From Limnephilus marmoratus (taxonomy: Eukaryota > Arthropoda > Insecta > Trichoptera > Limnephilidae), in assembly GCA_917880885.1 (NCBI GenBank), contig OU862922.1:1860001-1924000 (forward strand): DNA of 64,000 nucleotides, in the 5' to 3' direction. The notes beneath the pieces were generated by a model. That model was given only the letters and a program-made list of their open reading frames with translations, did no database searches and was not told the origin of the DNA. Positions 63,945 through 64,000 of this stretch are shown one piece after another (the stretch's first letter is position 1; each line of letters opens with the position of its first letter). The position numbers and the translations under genes are program-made.

Positions 63945-64000
63945 ATAAACTAGCTAATTCCCGGTATGCGTTGCTATGCCATTTTACAAAAAAAATGTTT
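63945..64000 (-). repeat. Interspersed repeat, GCATGCCGGGAA family end
   Basis: AACTAGCTAATTCCCGGTAT then GCGTTGCTATGCCATTTTAC. It is the end of the family also seen at 9872-10380 and 52800-53162, and it runs off the window. Confidence 0.55.

Overview
The window is AT-rich, intron-bearing animal DNA, most likely from an insect or another arthropod. The evidence is: two TATA-driven genes with a short signal-peptide exon and a small intron; remnants of Penelope-like retroelements (GIY-YIG domain plus hammerhead-like RNA motifs); several non-LTR retrotransposon lineages; hAT-type and TTAA-type DNA elements; tRNA-derived SINEs; and a satellite whose unit contains two TTAGG motifs. I cannot name the species. 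Nothing suggests a bacterial replicon, and there are no CRISPR arrays or operons.

The main result is a pair of divergent, paralogous two-exon genes at 14.3-19.8 kb. Their true reading frame has no ATG in the long exon, so a simple ORF search returns only Gly-rich or Ser/Thr-rich shadow frames. Gene 1 (minus, 15982 to 14317, 510 aa) and gene 2 (plus, 17915 to 19811, 588 aa) each have a 19-residue first exon ending in LLLQ, a phase-0 intron of 133 or 130 bp, a CIRC motif at the start of exon 2, a long array of Pro/Cys/Asn repeats (CNIPPPPPCNQ-type or CNPPPPPPCNPQPAP) and a Cys-rich tail with a CI(S/P)C motif. Both promoters have a TATA-like box, an identical GAAGGTATTC element 25-26 bp downstream of it and 31 bp before the ATG, and a downstream AATAAA. 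I infer a secreted, potentially disulfide-crosslinked structural protein family. The layout resembles insect chorion and cuticle genes, but I recognise no known family.

Elsewhere the window is almost wholly transposon debris. 0-2 kb: a 1-kb palindrome of two inverted Penelope-like 3' ends. 2.3-4 kb: a ~180-bp tandem array split by a TTAA-flanked MITE. 4.1-6.3 kb: inverted arms around a LINE fragment that holds a hAT element that holds a Penelope-like palindrome. 7-13 kb: minisatellites, LINE tails and MITEs. 20-27 kb: LINE fragments and a 2.7-kb element with ~380-bp inverted repeats. 30-32 kb: a broken LINE (ORF1 and endonuclease) ending at a G-rich block. 33-43 kb: many copies of a SINE-like repeat (family A) with a 3' hairpin, and more TTAA MITEs. 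43-44.4 kb: a 112-bp satellite. 45-58 kb: SINEs, LINE tails and Penelope ends. 58.8-61.3 kb: a young 5'-truncated LINE with an intact 765-aa reverse-transcriptase ORF and a 47-nt poly(A) tail. The final 3 kb is mostly unassigned, with one small ORF of protein-like composition.

Names used below. Family A: ~350-550 bp SINE-like repeat ending in a GGCCCTGAGG hairpin plus A-run. Family B: ~280 bp repeat ending in GGGACTCTTGTGCGGTAT. Family C: TTAA-flanked MITE of ~715 bp. PLE: Penelope-like element. HHR: hammerhead-ribozyme-like motif.
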